From Polytrichum commune (lineage: Eukaryota > Streptophyta > Polytrichopsida > Polytrichales > Polytrichaceae): 64,000 nt of DNA. This document shows positions 33,640 through 46,044 of the stretch, in pieces. The stretch spans positions 15,921,501-15,985,500 of the forward strand of contig OX485805.1 of assembly GCA_950295325.1 (NCBI GenBank), given 5' to 3'. The position numbers were made by a program, and so were the translations under genes. How positions within the stretch are numbered: the stretch's first letter is position 1; every line of letters begins with the position of its first letter. Under the pieces are notes generated by a model that made no database searches, was not told where the DNA came from, and was given only the letters and a program-made list of their open reading frames with translations.

Positions 33640-34941
33640 AAACATTATCTAAAAATTCTCCATGTCACCTTCGACTTGCATACACTCTTTGGAAGGTTCA
33701 CTGACATTGTGAAGACAAACATTTTGTCTTTGAAATGACCCAGGAACCTACTATCATGAACGTACTTGAAACTAGAATGATCTTTGAGTGCCATAATGCT
33801 ATCCATCGTATCCATGTCATTATGAACAAAGTGTTTTGAAACCGATACAAACTCACGACAATTTTGAGAGGCAAAAGTGGTAAAGTTATCCATGACAATA
33901 TCTAGGAACAAACATGAAAGGTAATGGCCTTCACGGTTTGATGGAGATTTTAGCAAGTAATCAGTCAAAAACTATTTGTTTCCTAGCATCATTATAGCAA
34001 AGTTTTTGGCAGTAGGAGTTTTCATGATCTCATTAGCAATGCACTAGTAAGCCATGTCCAATGACTCATGACATGTACCATCAGAGACATGGTGGTCATA
34101 CAATCTTGAATGAATTTAAGCCTTGGACATCCCAAGGGATGTGGAGTGAACATATATTATGTTAGCATGGAACAAATCAATGCAAATTGGTGTGGAAAAA
34201 CATACCTTACACTCCAATCTTTATTTTGCAAGGGATTTGTCACCCACAAAAAATCGTATAGGAGTTGATCCAATCCATTTGTTGTTGTTGAGAACACCCC
34301 CATAGCAATACATGTAATCATAATAGTTGTTTTTGCACAGGAGATGACTGGCACAAGACAAATGCTTGAATGAGAATCCAAAATCGTTTTGGATTTTTGT
34401 TTTTGTTTTTGTGGGAGAGCAAGGGTATCCATTATATATCTTGTTCATGTCATCTATAAAACATCCATATGCACCACAAACATCCATTGACACAAGGGCA
34501 ACACAAACAAAACATCATTACTGAAAGATGGTGGTAAGTACTTGACATCGCACACACATGCATGCACTATTAAAGTTAATGGTGGTAATATTAATTGGAT
34601 TCAGACTGCCTCCTATACTTTGTCAATTTCAATGCCTCAACAACATCCAAACCCAAAGAGGATGAACCAAGATGAAGAGGTGAATGTTGAGATGGACTTC
34701 CTTGCCGAATCAACCTCATGTAAAGTGGATTGCAAGGGGATTTATCATCATTCACATATTTATTGATTGGAGTAGGAGTCTTGGTTCTATAAGGAAAATG
34801 TGATGTATTAAAAAAATCAGCTGCCACACAACCATCGTCATCAAATTCCAACAAGAAAATAATATTTTCATCACAAGGCTTTGATTTGACAATGGTAACA
34901 CTAGGTACTCGGACAGTGGATGTGCTGGACTTGTTTGTCAT
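33640..34941 (-). pseudogene. decayed transposase-like gene, family not firmly identified
   Basis: On the minus strand, pieces form one ordered protein text with stops and shifts between them. 34941-34591 begins MTNKSSTSTVRVPSVTIVKS. 34493-34221 reads MDVCGAYGCFIDDMNK, then GGVLNNNKWIGSTPIRF. 34220-33970 reads ECKVCFSTPICIDLFHA and SDGTCHESLDMAY. 33968-33645 reads DYLLKSPSNREGHYL, then MALKDHSSFKYVHDSRF. The layout (a cysteine-bearing N-terminal part, then a repeated-looking basic segment) resembles the large Mutator-like or uncharacterised transposase proteins that are multicopy in some plant genomes. The DDE catalytic part would lie beyond 33640 and is absent. Not a functional gene. Confidence 0.45.
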
Positions 34942-37329
34942 GATGATGATTGCATCTACAAATATGAAAGACCTATGACTCTAAATGGGTTGGGACCAAA
35001 AATTCACTTTGCTCCAACCTTACTCCCATTATGTTGCACCACCCTAGAGCTCCTACTTGATGTACATGGTTCTAACTTGAAGGTTGATCCACAAACCAAG
35101 TTCTCCAAAACAATCACATGAACATCATCTTCAAGAGGCAAAGTAAAAAGCACAAACAATCCATGAGCCATGCAGAATGGGTTGAAATTATGTGAGAAAT
35201 GGGTGCAATCACCAAATGACCTCTATGTATTATATAAATTAGTTGACATTGCATTGTGATGGCATGACTAATTAGAGCACCCACTGATAAACAATTCAAT
35301 ATATCCACTCATTGGGAAATGCAAACTATGAAAGGGTTAGAGTGAATTATTACAATCATTATTAATTTTGTTAAATCTAGTTTAGTGCAATTTGAACAAG
35401 ACAATAATTTTAATATGGGCCATGCATTAGCAATATTATAAAGTATATTAAATATCAATGAAGCATATGCCCACATTCTTGACGATTGGAATAGATCTTA
35501 TTTTTTGTTAGAGGTATGTGGGGAAGAAAAATATAAGCTCATTCACAACACAAATCGCAATGCTTTGAAAAGAAGGCTCTTTGGACTATCAAGTGCATGT
35601 AATCAAATAGTTTATGCATATTCATTCCTAAAATGCAATCACTAGACCATGCAACACTGAGAACGTGATAGAGAAGACAAAAGACATTCAAACATATAAA
35701 AATACCATCATATGATGTCCCCTAGCATGCGTAAAAAGGATCCAAAATAAATTTTGAAATCCCAAAAAATAATTCCAAGGTTCCAAGTAATTTTCCAGGT
35801 TTCAAAATTATTCATGATCATTTTTTTGGTTTTTTAGGGCATTTTCACTCTCATTTGGTCATGCATAGTCCTTAACATTTTCTAATTGGCCCTCTTGTGT
35901 GTGATGTGGCTTTTTAAGGGTGCCTACATGGCCAACTTAAAAGCCTTCCCAGAAAGCACAAGGGTGGGGGATTATTGAGCCTTGTATGAAGCCGGTTTTA
36001 ATATCAAGATTTTGTATCTTTCTTTGTTAATTGATTCAATTGCCTCTTTTCAAACCAATATTCGAGGTCGATGTATAACTTATAGTTAATTACTTTCTAA
36101 ATGGTTACATGGAGGACAATAGCATGTTGAATGTTTCACCATATGTCAAAAATGAGAAATCTGTATATATCATTGATCCTAACATCTAGAATGAGCATTG
36201 GGCATCATCCAATGATTCATTTAAGGAAATGCTAAAAAGTGATAAGGACTCTTTGAAGTTTCACAGGAAACCATAAAATCACTGCTTGGCAACGACATAT
36301 TGATAGGATGCATAGTGAGCACAAGGATTGGCATTATGCAATTGGTTACATAATGTTGGAACTTGCTAGCTTAGTGGTCGTTATTCTCAATGTCATGCAT
36401 GATGTCAATAGGTAATTTTCACCTTCTTGTGTTCTTTCATTTCTTTCAAGCTTATCTATTTCCAATTTCCAAATGATATGCATGTTTGTTTCTTAGCGTC
36501 TTCCTTAGATCTACCGAGAATGATCATGTGAAGATAATTTTAATGCACAAGCTCCATTTTTTTTGTAGTTTTGGTGTATTAAAACTTGGGAACTTCAAAG
36601 ACCTTCTTATACCATATCAATATTCCAAGTATGTTAATAAGGGTGGGCAGTCCGTTTGATACAATTTTATTAAATACATGTTTTTTCCAGTTTCTGTATA
36701 AGATACATATTATATCTCCTTGGTTATGTTGATATCATAATAGCCCGAATGAATGATTTCCAATTAATCCAATTTAGACTTTGTATAGTGTGAGTTGGCA
36801 ACTGTAACCAAGGAGGCGTTCTATGATTAGATTGAGAAAATCTCATTTGAACCATGAATGACAAAATGTTATGGAATGTCGTGCAAAATGCAACAAAGAA
36901 AGCAATAAAATCAATTCAAAGAATTGTTTATGAACAATGGTTAGTTGTGGCAAATCCAACTAATATTGCGGACTTCATGATTGATGTTTGTGAATTCAAG
37001 GTGGTTTTTTCCATTGTTTTTGTATGCTTCAAGAAAGTTATCAACATCTTCCATTTTACAAATCGTTGAACACTATGGAGTCAATTCAATTCTTGCAATG
37101 AGTTTGGAGAAGTTGTAAATGGTTTTGACAACTCCAATGGAACTCATTTTAAAGGCAAGATGGTTAAATTACTGGAATTCAAGTAACATAGCATGTTAGC
37201 CACTGCATCCTAGTATGAGATGTCAAAAAAATTTAAAGCATGGTTGATTAAAATTGTCTTTCTGAACATAAGTAAATCTTTATCCATCTTATTTTTTACC
37301 TCTTTACCTAATATTAGGATATGTTCATT
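34942..37329. other. AT-rich interval, possibly with a decayed exon
   Basis: Around 36300-36415 (+) a frame reads RMHSEHKDWHYAIGYIMLE followed by LASLVVVILNVMHDVNR and meets GTAATT. It is hydrophobic like a membrane segment, but I do not recognise the family. The frame 36854-37069 (+) is likewise unassigned. Nothing else is supported. Confidence 0.3.
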
Positions 37330-38580
37330 TATATGCTCATTGAGTATTTGGCATTGTTGTACAATTGGACGATGACTTTATGAAAGAATTTGAGAACATG
37401 AAAAAATGCTCGAAGGTTAAGGTTCAGTGGGACACAATTGTGCTTGGGCCCTCTAATTACATTAAGAAATGACACATTTTGTTGTGGAAAATGTTTTTTG
37501 TCCATTTGTAAATGTCTAGAATGTCCCACAATGCATTCATTTAAATGAAATTGCACCTTCAACCCCTTCAACAAAAACTTGCTCACTGAGAGCAAGTTGG
37601 CTTGTAATTTTGGCACGTGAAGTACATCCGTCATGCGAATTATAGTTGTTTTGCCTCTCGCTCAACTCCAACAACAATGGATCCCATTTCAATGGCTTCG
37701 GCCACGCTATCATCACCCAAACGCACATTGCATGGAGAAATCACCTCGTAGGTGTGGAATGCCGTCCTATGCGAAGTCATGTGTTTTGTGGCTCCCGAAT
37801 CCATGATCCATTTGCAAATGCGAATTCATCCTCGTCATTCGCATTGTTGGCACTCTCCCTCACCTTTTTCTTTGCTTTGTAGCCAAATCACGCAATGTAG
37901 CCCGGTTTGCCGCAATAGAAGAGCGTTTTTACGCCTTGTCACGAAGGTGGACCGCTCGTTTTGCTTTGATTCGACATCATCGCCACGTCTTTGCCTTATG
38001 CTCCTTCTCCTTGCGCTTTGACATCTTGTGCATCAAACGCGTTGTCATGTACTATATTGTCAACTCCTTCATCGGCATCATCTCCAAAGCGGTGATCAAA
38101 TATACGTTCAAGGTCGGCAAATTCTCGAGCGAAGCCATGATAATGTTTTCCTCCCGCACGTGTACCTCCAAATACGCGAGCACTTTCACATTGTTGACGT
38201 GATCCAACAAGTCGACGTCTTCTTCCATCTTGCATGTAATGAACTTGCAACGCATGAAGATTATGTTCGACAAATTCTTCGTCTCATGGATGTTGCAAAG
38301 GATCTTTCACGCCTCCGTTGGTTTTTTGTAATTCTTTATGTGTGCAAGTTGGTTGTCCGCCAAATTGAGGCCAATGATGGACATGGCGTTCTTCACGCAC
38401 CTTTGGTACTCCTTCAACACTTTGGGATCCGCGTTGGAAGGTGGAGCCTTCTCGGATTTGTCTACAATGTCCCAAAGGTCCACTAAAGCCAAAACCTTTT
38501 CCATTTTGAACTTCCAAAAGCCAAATTTATCTTTATGGAATTTGTCCATGACTCTAGCCGCTTCGCTTTCAAGATGTCAT
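37330..38580 (-). pseudogene. Ty1/copia gag-protease fragment
   Basis: Reading leftward from about 38575, the frame LESEAARVMDKF...FWKFKMEKVLA, then DLWDIVDKSEKAPPSNADPK, then GLNLADNQLAHIK is a copia GAG. 38273-38052 continues with FITCKMEEDVDLLDHVNNV and ITALEMMPMKELTI. The zinc knuckle near 37880-37920 reads FYCGKPGYIA: first Cys changed, His changed to Tyr, then a stop. The protease follows: WIMDSGATKHMTS, with the catalytic DSG at 37793-37801, then VRLGDDSVAEAIEMGSI and LHVPKLQANLLSVSKF (about 37630-37575). Text becomes unrecognisable before 37330. Integrase and reverse transcriptase are absent. At least three frame changes and several stops. No LTR was identified at either side. Confidence 0.85.
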
Positions 38581-40076
38581 TTTCACTCAAAGATTGCATT
38601 TGTACGCTCAAAGCTTTCAAATCAAATGTTCTTCACCTTAAAGAACACTTTGAACACTCAAATCTCTCATGTAAAGTCTAATTTATCCCAAAGGTGTCTT
38701 ACACTCTCATATACCTCAAATCATATTTTCTTCACTTCGAGAGAAGTCTTAAGACACTCTAGTCACTCAACTACTTAGCCTTATCCCTCAAATATGTTTT
38801 CCAACATTCAAATATATTAAAAACAATCAAGTATGCTCCTCTTGAACTCAAATGACTAGCCTATCCCTCAAGTCAACATTTCAATACTCAAATGACCAAA
38901 TCATATCATTTCAAAGTCCAAATGAGCCCTCTTGCAATCAAACATTGTGGTTCCACTCCAATAAGGGACATTTGGATTCAAAATGCTCTTGGGGTGTCGC
39001 ATGGATTCTTAGACTCTCAAATCACTCAAATCATATCCAATTCACGACAAATAAGAGTTCTTGCTCTCAAATATGCCCTAGAATTATCAAATTTCTCAAG
39101 TCGCATCATTTTCACCCCAAATGAGTCCACTTCCTCTCCAAAGTGCCTAAAGACACTTTTATCACTCAAGTTTGATGTATCATACCTTAAATAAGTCCAC
39201 TTGCTTTCAAATGTGGACATGATTTTTAATCATTCAAGATAGATTTTATTTCATTCAAATGAATGCATTTTCTCTCAAATGTATCCTTCCCACTCTCCAA
39301 TCACTCAAATTAGATTTTGTTTCAATCAAATGAATGCATTTTCTCTCAAATGTGCCCTTCCCACTCTCCAATCACTCAAATTAGATGGATTTCATATGAA
39401 ATCACACTCAATACACTCACATAAGCCTTTCCTAACTCAAGGCTCTCAAAGAATATTTCTTTCAATTCAAAAAACCTTGAATGCTTTCAAACAAGCCTTT
39501 CAAAATTCAAGCCTTACAAATAGGCCTTTAAACATCGGAAACATTAAAGGCATGTGTTTTTGAACTCTAAACCCATCCAAACCTCTCAAGTATGCCCTCA
39601 AACACTCAAAATGCTCAACTCATGTATTTTTGAGCTTTAATCATCTCCAAACCTCTCAAGTTTGCCCTCAAATATTCAAAATGCTCAAGTCATATCCTTT
39701 GGAAGTCTAAACACCTCCAAATTTCTCAAATAAACTTCTCCACACCCAAACCACTCAAGTCATATTTTTGATTATCTAAAAACCTCCAAACATTTTAACC
39801 AAGCATCTCCACACTCGTAACACTCAAGTCAAATCCTTTGGAAGTGTAAACACCTCCAAACCTCTGAGCCAAGCTTTTCCACATTCATAACACTCAAGTC
39901 AAAACTTTCTAAAGTCCAAATCTCTCAATCAAGGCGCTCAACCCTCAAGGCTCACAAATCAACACTCTTTGCATCAAACAAGCATGCAAGCAAAAGCATA
40001 ACACAACGAGACACTTACAACAACCGAATGCGCCCTCGCGCACCTCAACGCTCCAAAGTGCCAACTCCTCAAGATC
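38581..40076. repeat. CTCAAA-rich low-complexity tract with local tandem copies
   Basis: For about 1.4 kb the + strand is built from short words such as CACTCAAAT, CTCTCAAAT, CACTCAAGTC and CATATC in changing order, with little G. The clearest copy is a 71-bp tandem pair, 39255-39325 and 39326-39396, over 90% identical. Weaker repeats of about 60-75 bp (words AAACACCTCCAAA and CACTCAAGTCAAA) follow at 39700-39910. It sits directly upstream of the copia gag and could be its expanded leader. Open frames here are artefacts of the composition. Confidence 0.65.
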
Positions 40077-40373
40077 CACTCTGTGAGCCCAATATGGTGC
40101 CCACATGTGTTCTTAATCCTAAAAATATCATTAGAATTTAGGCTTGATATTTATTCAATCATTCAAAAAGATGAAAAGAGTGAGGCTTTTGTGTTTAGAT
40201 TTGAGTTGAGTTGAAGACTTGGGTAGGAGTTATTTTGGGGCTTGAGGCTCAAGGTATTATGTTGGGGATTAGTTGAGTGTTGTGTGAGGGTTGTGCTAGT
40301 GGAATTCTTACTTGGGTTGTATTGTTTTGGGAATGGCGGCTTAGGCCAAAAATTAAGTATTCGTTTAGGGGGT

Positions 40374-41753
40374 TATGAGCCCAAAATGAGTGCTCATATT
40401 GGTTTTATGTTTAGAATATATTTAGAATTGCATTTTGAGTGTTATTGAAACAATCAAAAGTATAAAAAGAGTGAGGCTTGGTGTGGATTTATGTTTTAGG
40501 CCTTAAGCCTATTTTGTGTGGTTAATTAGAAGCTTAGTGGCATTAGGGAGTGTTTTGATTAAGTGAGTAGTGTTTGATGAAGCAAGGGGAAGTGCCTTGG
40601 ATTTAAATGTTTGATTTAGAACATGTTCTTGTTGGTTTAGGGGGTGAAGATTTAGTGGATAGGATAAGGTCCTACTAAGTAGGAGAAGGTTAAGGGGTTT
40701 GTGGTCTTGGGTGCCCTCTCCTCCTCCTCCTCCTCTCCTCTCTTCATTCTTCTCTTCTCTCTTTCTCTCTCCTCTCAAGGATCTTGAGCTCTTAGAGCTA
40801 GAAAAATGTGTGAATTAGGTAAGGAGGATTGAGGGGAATTAGTGAAATTAAGTGAGGAAATTCGGAAGAGGGTTTGGGACAATTAGTAGAATTAGGTAGG
40901 GCTTAGTGGAATTAACTTGGAACTAGCTTAGGTGAACTCGGAGGCAGCTACAGGGTTATGCTAGAATCAGAAGGGCGGCTGCAGAATTTATGCTGGTTGA
41001 AAAGGGCAGTTCTAGCTTGGGTGAACTCGGGGGCAGCTGCCGAGGTAATGTTGTAATCAGAAGGGCAGCTGCAGAATTTATACTGGTTGAAAAGGGCAGT
41101 TCTAGCTTGGGTGAACTCGGGGGCAGCTGCCAAGGTAATGCTGTAATCAGAAGGGCAGCTGCATAATTTATGCTGGTTGAAAAGGGCAGTTCTAGCTTGG
41201 GTGAACTCGGAGGCAGCTGCCGAGGTAATGTTGTTATCAGAAGGGCAGCTGCAGAGTTATGCTGGTTGAGAAGGGTGGCCCCTAGCTTAGGTGAATTTAG
41301 AGGCCGACTTCAAAGCTTAAGGCTAGGCCTTGAGGGGTTTAGATAGATGACTAAAGGGGGACCAAGGTGATACTAAGGGAAAAGCACGAGGTGCTACATT
41401 AGACTCGGGGATAGTTAGTTAATTAGTTAATTAGGTTATTACTTAGTATTAATTTAGATAATTAGTTCATTAGCAAGCTAGGAGAACACAAGGTATGGGA
41501 TGGTAGGATTAGCTGTTGAATTTGGATGTGAGTGATGTTGAGGCCGCAATAGGGTGTGTTATGATTGTGATAATAGAGAAGAGCGTTTGTCAACGCTTGT
41601 AATATTATCGTGGAATGGATTGGTGTGCAATGATTGATGAGAAATGTGATGGATTTTTACAAAGTTTGGAAGAGGGAGTTATATAAACATGAATGTGATT
41701 CCCATTCCCTCACCCGGACTAGGACGCTTAAGGGTGGATGGTTTGGCCTCACA
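40374..41753 (+). mobile_element. solo LTR of family 1 (copy B, 1380 bp), nested in copy F
   Basis: It starts TATGAGCCCAAAATGAGTGC (TG altered to TA) and ends GGACGCTTAAGGGTGGATGG then TTTGGCCTCACA. GGGGT flanks both ends (40369-40373 and 41754-41758). It is closest to copy C (55471-57024, reverse): both share AATCAAAAGTATAAAAAGAG or its close variant and the block around GATAAGGTCCTACTAAGTAG. A CT-rich tract (about 40714-40780) marks the probable transcription start region, followed by GAGCTCTTAGAGCT. A 90-bp tandem repeat occupies the middle. Confidence 0.92.
40934..41290. repeat. 90-bp minisatellite inside LTR copy B, four copies
   Basis: GAACTCGG(A/G)GGCAGCT recurs at 40934, 41024, 41113 and 41203, and CAGAAGGGCAGCTGCA and TGGTTGAAAAGGGCAGTTCT recur in phase. 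Copies differ by only a few bases. The GGCAGCTGC core is itself a palindrome. It is absent from copy C, where a different repeat is found. Confidence 0.9.
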
Positions 41754-42983
41754 GGGGTCAGGGGTGTTGTTAAAGGGGGGGGGGGGGTCCCCTCCCAAAG
41801 GGATGAGGAACCGGATTTTCATATCAAGAAAAGGAGGCCCTGGAAGGCTCGGGGGCGCACGGAAAAGAACTCTTTGGTTCGAACCAAAGGCAACACGAAG
41901 GCTGGGATGGCGGTGGCATTGAGAGCAGAGAAAAATGGTTGATGGCCAAGGGAGAGTTGGAGGCTGCGAAGAGGATTGGGTACCAAAAGGAGAGGATGGA
42001 GTGCAACTAAGGAGAGAGGCTCCAGGAACGGCCTCTTGAGAAAACCTGAGGGAATTTTCAGCACAAAGACAAAAAAGTCATAGACAAGAGCACTCTGTTC
42101 CAATTGCGCTGCAAAATGGTGACCATTACCCACAAGTGGGAAGAGAGGGGGATTCTGCAGGTAGGTGGCTTGCAATGCACCGTGAAAATTGCAGTTTTGG
42201 CCAAGTAGAGCAAACTGGAAGTGGATAGTGAAGTTGGCGGCCATCGCTTTGGGGCCGCTCTCCTCCGAATTCACCCGGGAGGAGGAAGGTCATTCAGTGG
42301 CGGTTACATGGTTAGGGGCGGGGATCTACATGCTATTGGTTCGGCGATTGTAAAAGGAGGTAGCTGGTCTGACTTCTATGCGGGGAAGGGACACATTGAT
42401 GCCACAGAGTGAACTGATGCTGGGTATGGAAGTGCAATCAGGGTTGGACACGAGACTTTGTGGGATTGCGAATGCAGAGATTGCCAATCTTGACCATGTG
42501 AGCTGCCCAACAAGCAAGCTGCGGCAGAAGGAAACTGGTATGGTGGACTGAGGCACATATCAGGGCAATGTGGGAAAGAAGCTGCCGAGAGCTAGGCACG
42601 GTGACTATGTTGAGGACTTCCAGGGTGCCAGTTAGCACTGCTCGTAGGTGAACAATGACTAAAAAGGGTGCAGGCAGTACCATCTTTGTTGAGTTGGAAC
42701 TGCTCAAAGTTTGAATGGTTCATGCAAGTAGAATTTGGGGTTTTGGGTTTAGCATTAGGTGGGTTTTATGGGTGAATGTGCTTAGTAAAAAAATGAGGAA
42801 CAACAATATTTCTAAATACTTTGGGCCTTGTGTGCCTTAAATAAAGTTTGGGTGTTTGAATACCTACATTGTGAATGCATTGGGGCCAACTACAAGAATG
42901 GTAGTGTTAATCATGGACATGTTAGCCTGAGGCTCTCACCCGGACTACAACGCATGAGGGTGGGGTTTCTAGCTGACACACTC

Positions 42984-43448
42984 CACAACCTCAAAGCAAT
43001 CAAATCTCTAGGCGCTTCACTTGCATGGTGGGCCCATAACCTATAAAGCTCAATAGGACTAGAGACGAGATTGCACAAGCAAGTTACACATACACAAAGG
43101 CATATGAACAATGTTTGGAGTGAGATAGTTTCCTCTACCCCTTGCGTTATCTCTTATTGCTCATGGTCACCTCGGTTGCTACAAAAAATATGGGATAACT
43201 CCTCTCCCACTACGGACCAACCTTAAAGGCTTATTACAACCTTGTTACTTCTAGTATTATATTTTTATAACTACGAGCAACCTTATGCTCCACCTTGAAC
43301 ACTATGAGCCAAAGATGATGTCTCATTGGTGCAACGAGTTATATTTTGTGTAAGATGGGACATGTGAGTGGTGATGAGAAGTAAGAGTGTGTGAGATTGA
43401 ATGTGTGTATGAATAGTTTTTTATTGATTTGCTTAAAAAGTGATGTTG
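42984..43448. other. short interval between two LTR elements
   Basis: No gene or repeat recognised. It separates the duplications CACTC (ending 42983) and TGTTG (43444-43448). Confidence 0.5.
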
Positions 43449-44599
43449 TGTCGCAACCCTTGCTAGTCCGCTTAACAATCTTGCCAATTTTCAATGGTGT
43501 CGTCAATCTCCACTTGCACATGACCCTTGTTCCAATTTGAGCCTCACAAACTTTTGGAAACCCCGGGGTCATAATCCTAACCCGCATTTTTGATAGGCAT
43601 GTCTTCCTCCAAGTGCTAGCTCTGATACCACGTGTCGCAACCCTTGCTAGCCCGTTTAACAATCTTGACAATTTTCATTTTTAGCAAAGGTTACGAGTGC
43701 TAACCCTTCGCATTCCCCCATGCTAATGGTTAGCTCCTCCTACCCCGGACCTTTTAGTTCATAAGAGAGGAACCAACCTTCCTACTTTGCTTTCGGGACT
43801 CACCCCTTAATCGGTAACCAATCCTTAGATGTGAACTTCCATCCATGAAAGTCCAATCTTATGTTGATCATCGCATTGCCCGAACAACACTATAACAACC
43901 CGAACCATACTAGGCAACTATTGCCCCACATTGGGCCAATGCCCATGGAGGCCGTGTTGTTCGGCCTCAGGTGGGTGAGGCCACACCACCTCACCCATAT
44001 AAGCCTCTAGGACTCTACACGGGGCCCCTACCCCACCGTCAAGAAACCTTTTGTCTCTCTACCAAGAGTTGGGGCCAAGTAGACATTTTCCTTTAGCTGT
44101 TGGGCCTAGAAGCCCCTAGCAGCTTCAAACCATCAGAATTTCCTTTTATGACGTCTCATTCTAACAAGCAACCACTTCTTCATCTACGCTTCCCGTAGAT
44201 GCCGATGGACTCCTCACTTGCCCCATTCAGGCAGGTATTGAGGAAGTTATGCCTGTTTGAACCTTGGCAGTCCCGGGAATCACTCCCAGGCACTGCTGCA
44301 CCAGGGCGCTGTCCCGGGACAGCGCCCCACTCAAATGGCCATAACTCCTAGCTCACACCTCCGATTGAGGTGTTCTTGAGCATTCTAGAATCACCACGCC
44401 ATGAGCTACGCATAGCTCATGGCCTTACCCTTGTGCCTCCTAGTCTTCTTGGGTGGGAGGCGTTCCCAACGCCCGGGGTCCTCACCCACACTAGGACCAC
44501 TTGGGCCCTCTCACCAACGGCGCCGCAAGTCCCGGGTGTCACTCCGGGGTCCCTCTTGTGCCCATGGTGTTTTGGGTACTCATGGAGAGGTGCGCGACA
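43449..44599 (-). mobile_element. internally deleted LTR retrotransposon, family 2
   Basis: On the minus strand the order is as follows. A complete LTR (44599 to 43633, 967 bp) begins TGTCGCGCACC and ends GGGTTGCGACA. Two bases follow, then TGGTATCAGAGC (43631-43620), the classical plant primer-binding site for initiator tRNA-Met. Next come about 130 bp of internal sequence, then the last 39 bp of the second LTR (43487 to 43449, ending GGGTTGCGACA). TGTTG flanks the whole on both sides (43444-43448 and 44600-44604). The target duplication is perfect, so the element inserted whole and later lost almost all of its interior and most of one LTR in a single deletion. A minus frame (43671-43339) crosses the junction but is not a gene. 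Confidence 0.93.
43620..43631 (-). other. primer-binding site for initiator tRNA-Met
   Basis: On the minus strand TGGTATCAGAGC follows the LTR end by two bases. It is complementary to the 3' end of plant initiator tRNA-Met and is shared by most plant copia and many gypsy elements. Confidence 0.92.
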
Positions 44600-46044
44600 T
44601 GTTGGTTGATAGGTAAGTTAGTGTCATTTTAGGTTTATTTCTAGGGAGGATTGTTACATACCTATCCAAAATTTCTTCAAGTTTTGTGGCAGTGAGCACA
44701 GTGCCTCTAGTTGTGGGTTGGTGCGTTGTTCATTACATTTTTCCCATAGCCATTGTATTCTTTCTATTGTGTGTGTTGTTATGTGTGAGTATGCATGGTC
44801 AAATACTAGGGCCTTGTCTAATTGAATTTGAATTGTTGGGTGTTGGGTTTGTATGACTTTGGTTAGGTTGCATTCTTGTGTGAAATGGGTGAGGTGGGCC
44901 CAAATTGGAGGTCTATAGTTGTGATTATTTTGTACAAATTTGTGGATTAATGTAAGATTATGCTCGTACATTAGGTAGTCCTTGTTGAGGAGGTGTTGCT
45001 CATCTACCCATTTTTCTATGATGTTATTATGGGTGCGCCATATGCACATGTATTGTTGGTAAGTGACGTGACTCCCCATTTATCTTTTTGTTTTCTTATT
45101 CTTTCTATCATGATTGGGAGATGTGGGTGCCATTGGTTGTGCATGGTAATGCATGTGAAGTTTGGGTGTTGTTTCTTATTGCAAGGTTCCATGTACCGGT
45201 CTTGATCCATTTTTTGAAAAATAAATGGATGGGTGGGTGGGTGGGAAGAGGATGGTGTCATGTGCCCATCCCCCCTCACCAAGGACCGGTAGCCCCCATA
45301 GATGGGCGTCCCACATTGTATGTTGTGCAAGGACCGGTGCCAAAGAACGGGCGGTCCTAACGGCCAAGAGGAGGACATGTGCCGGTTAGAGAGCTCCAGT
45401 GACCGGATCGGCCGGTCGCCTTGGTTACTAAAGGCCACTTTGTTCTTCCAAGTCCTTTTTTTTGAGGGGTACTCCTAGGGCTCCTTGCTCTTGCATCATG
45501 CACTCTTTGTACACTCAAAGCCTAGTTGTGAGAAGAAATGAAAAGGAAAGAAGAGATAGAAAATGATTGTATGTTATATCGTCGGAGTTCTCATCGTGAA
45601 TTAAAGTGAACTCATGGGAACGTGTATCTCATGATGTTTTCAAGAATTTGGATCTTAATAACAAGTAATACATATATAAAATACAATGTGATAGTAAGTG
45701 TCAGGTTTAATAAACTTAAAAAAATCCAAAGACTATGCAAATGTATCAAAAATCAATTATAAACAACATCCAATCATGATTTCAACTGAAAGTAAAATAT
45801 AAAATATTTATAAATTTCCATAGATGACATTTGTACCACTTGTGGACACCATGAACACATAATTTGAAATTCATTCAATAAATGTACAAAAATTCTTGTG
45901 CAAGTCAAATATCAAAAGTTAAACCAGGATGACTTTCATTACCGGTCGCCTTCATAAAATGTGACATCTTATTACTCACCAAATTTGGTGAGAAAGTAGG
46001 AAATTGGAATAAACCGGCACCCCACATAGAAGTACCCCTTCATT

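Larger units (their letters stand above)
40082..42978 (+). mobile_element. solo LTR of family 1 (copy F), interrupted by copy B
   Basis: It starts TGTGAGCCCAATATGGTGCC at 40082 and ends CACCCGGACTACAACGC, ATGAGGGTGGGGTTT, CTGACA at 42978. CACTC flanks it on both sides (40077-40081 and 42979-42983), a perfect 5-bp duplication. Copy B (40374-41753) sits inside it. Without B and one GGGGT the LTR is 1512 bp. Its middle (about 41770-42720) is GC-richer than the other LTRs and holds long frames on the minus strand (41819-42274, 151 codons) with no recognisable domain. A 13-base poly(G) run lies at 41775-41787. Confidence 0.85.

Noticed and set aside
41819-42274. 151-codon minus-strand frame as a gene
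   Set aside because: It lies inside an LTR, has no domain and biased leucine/phenylalanine content, and overlaps equally long frames in other phases.
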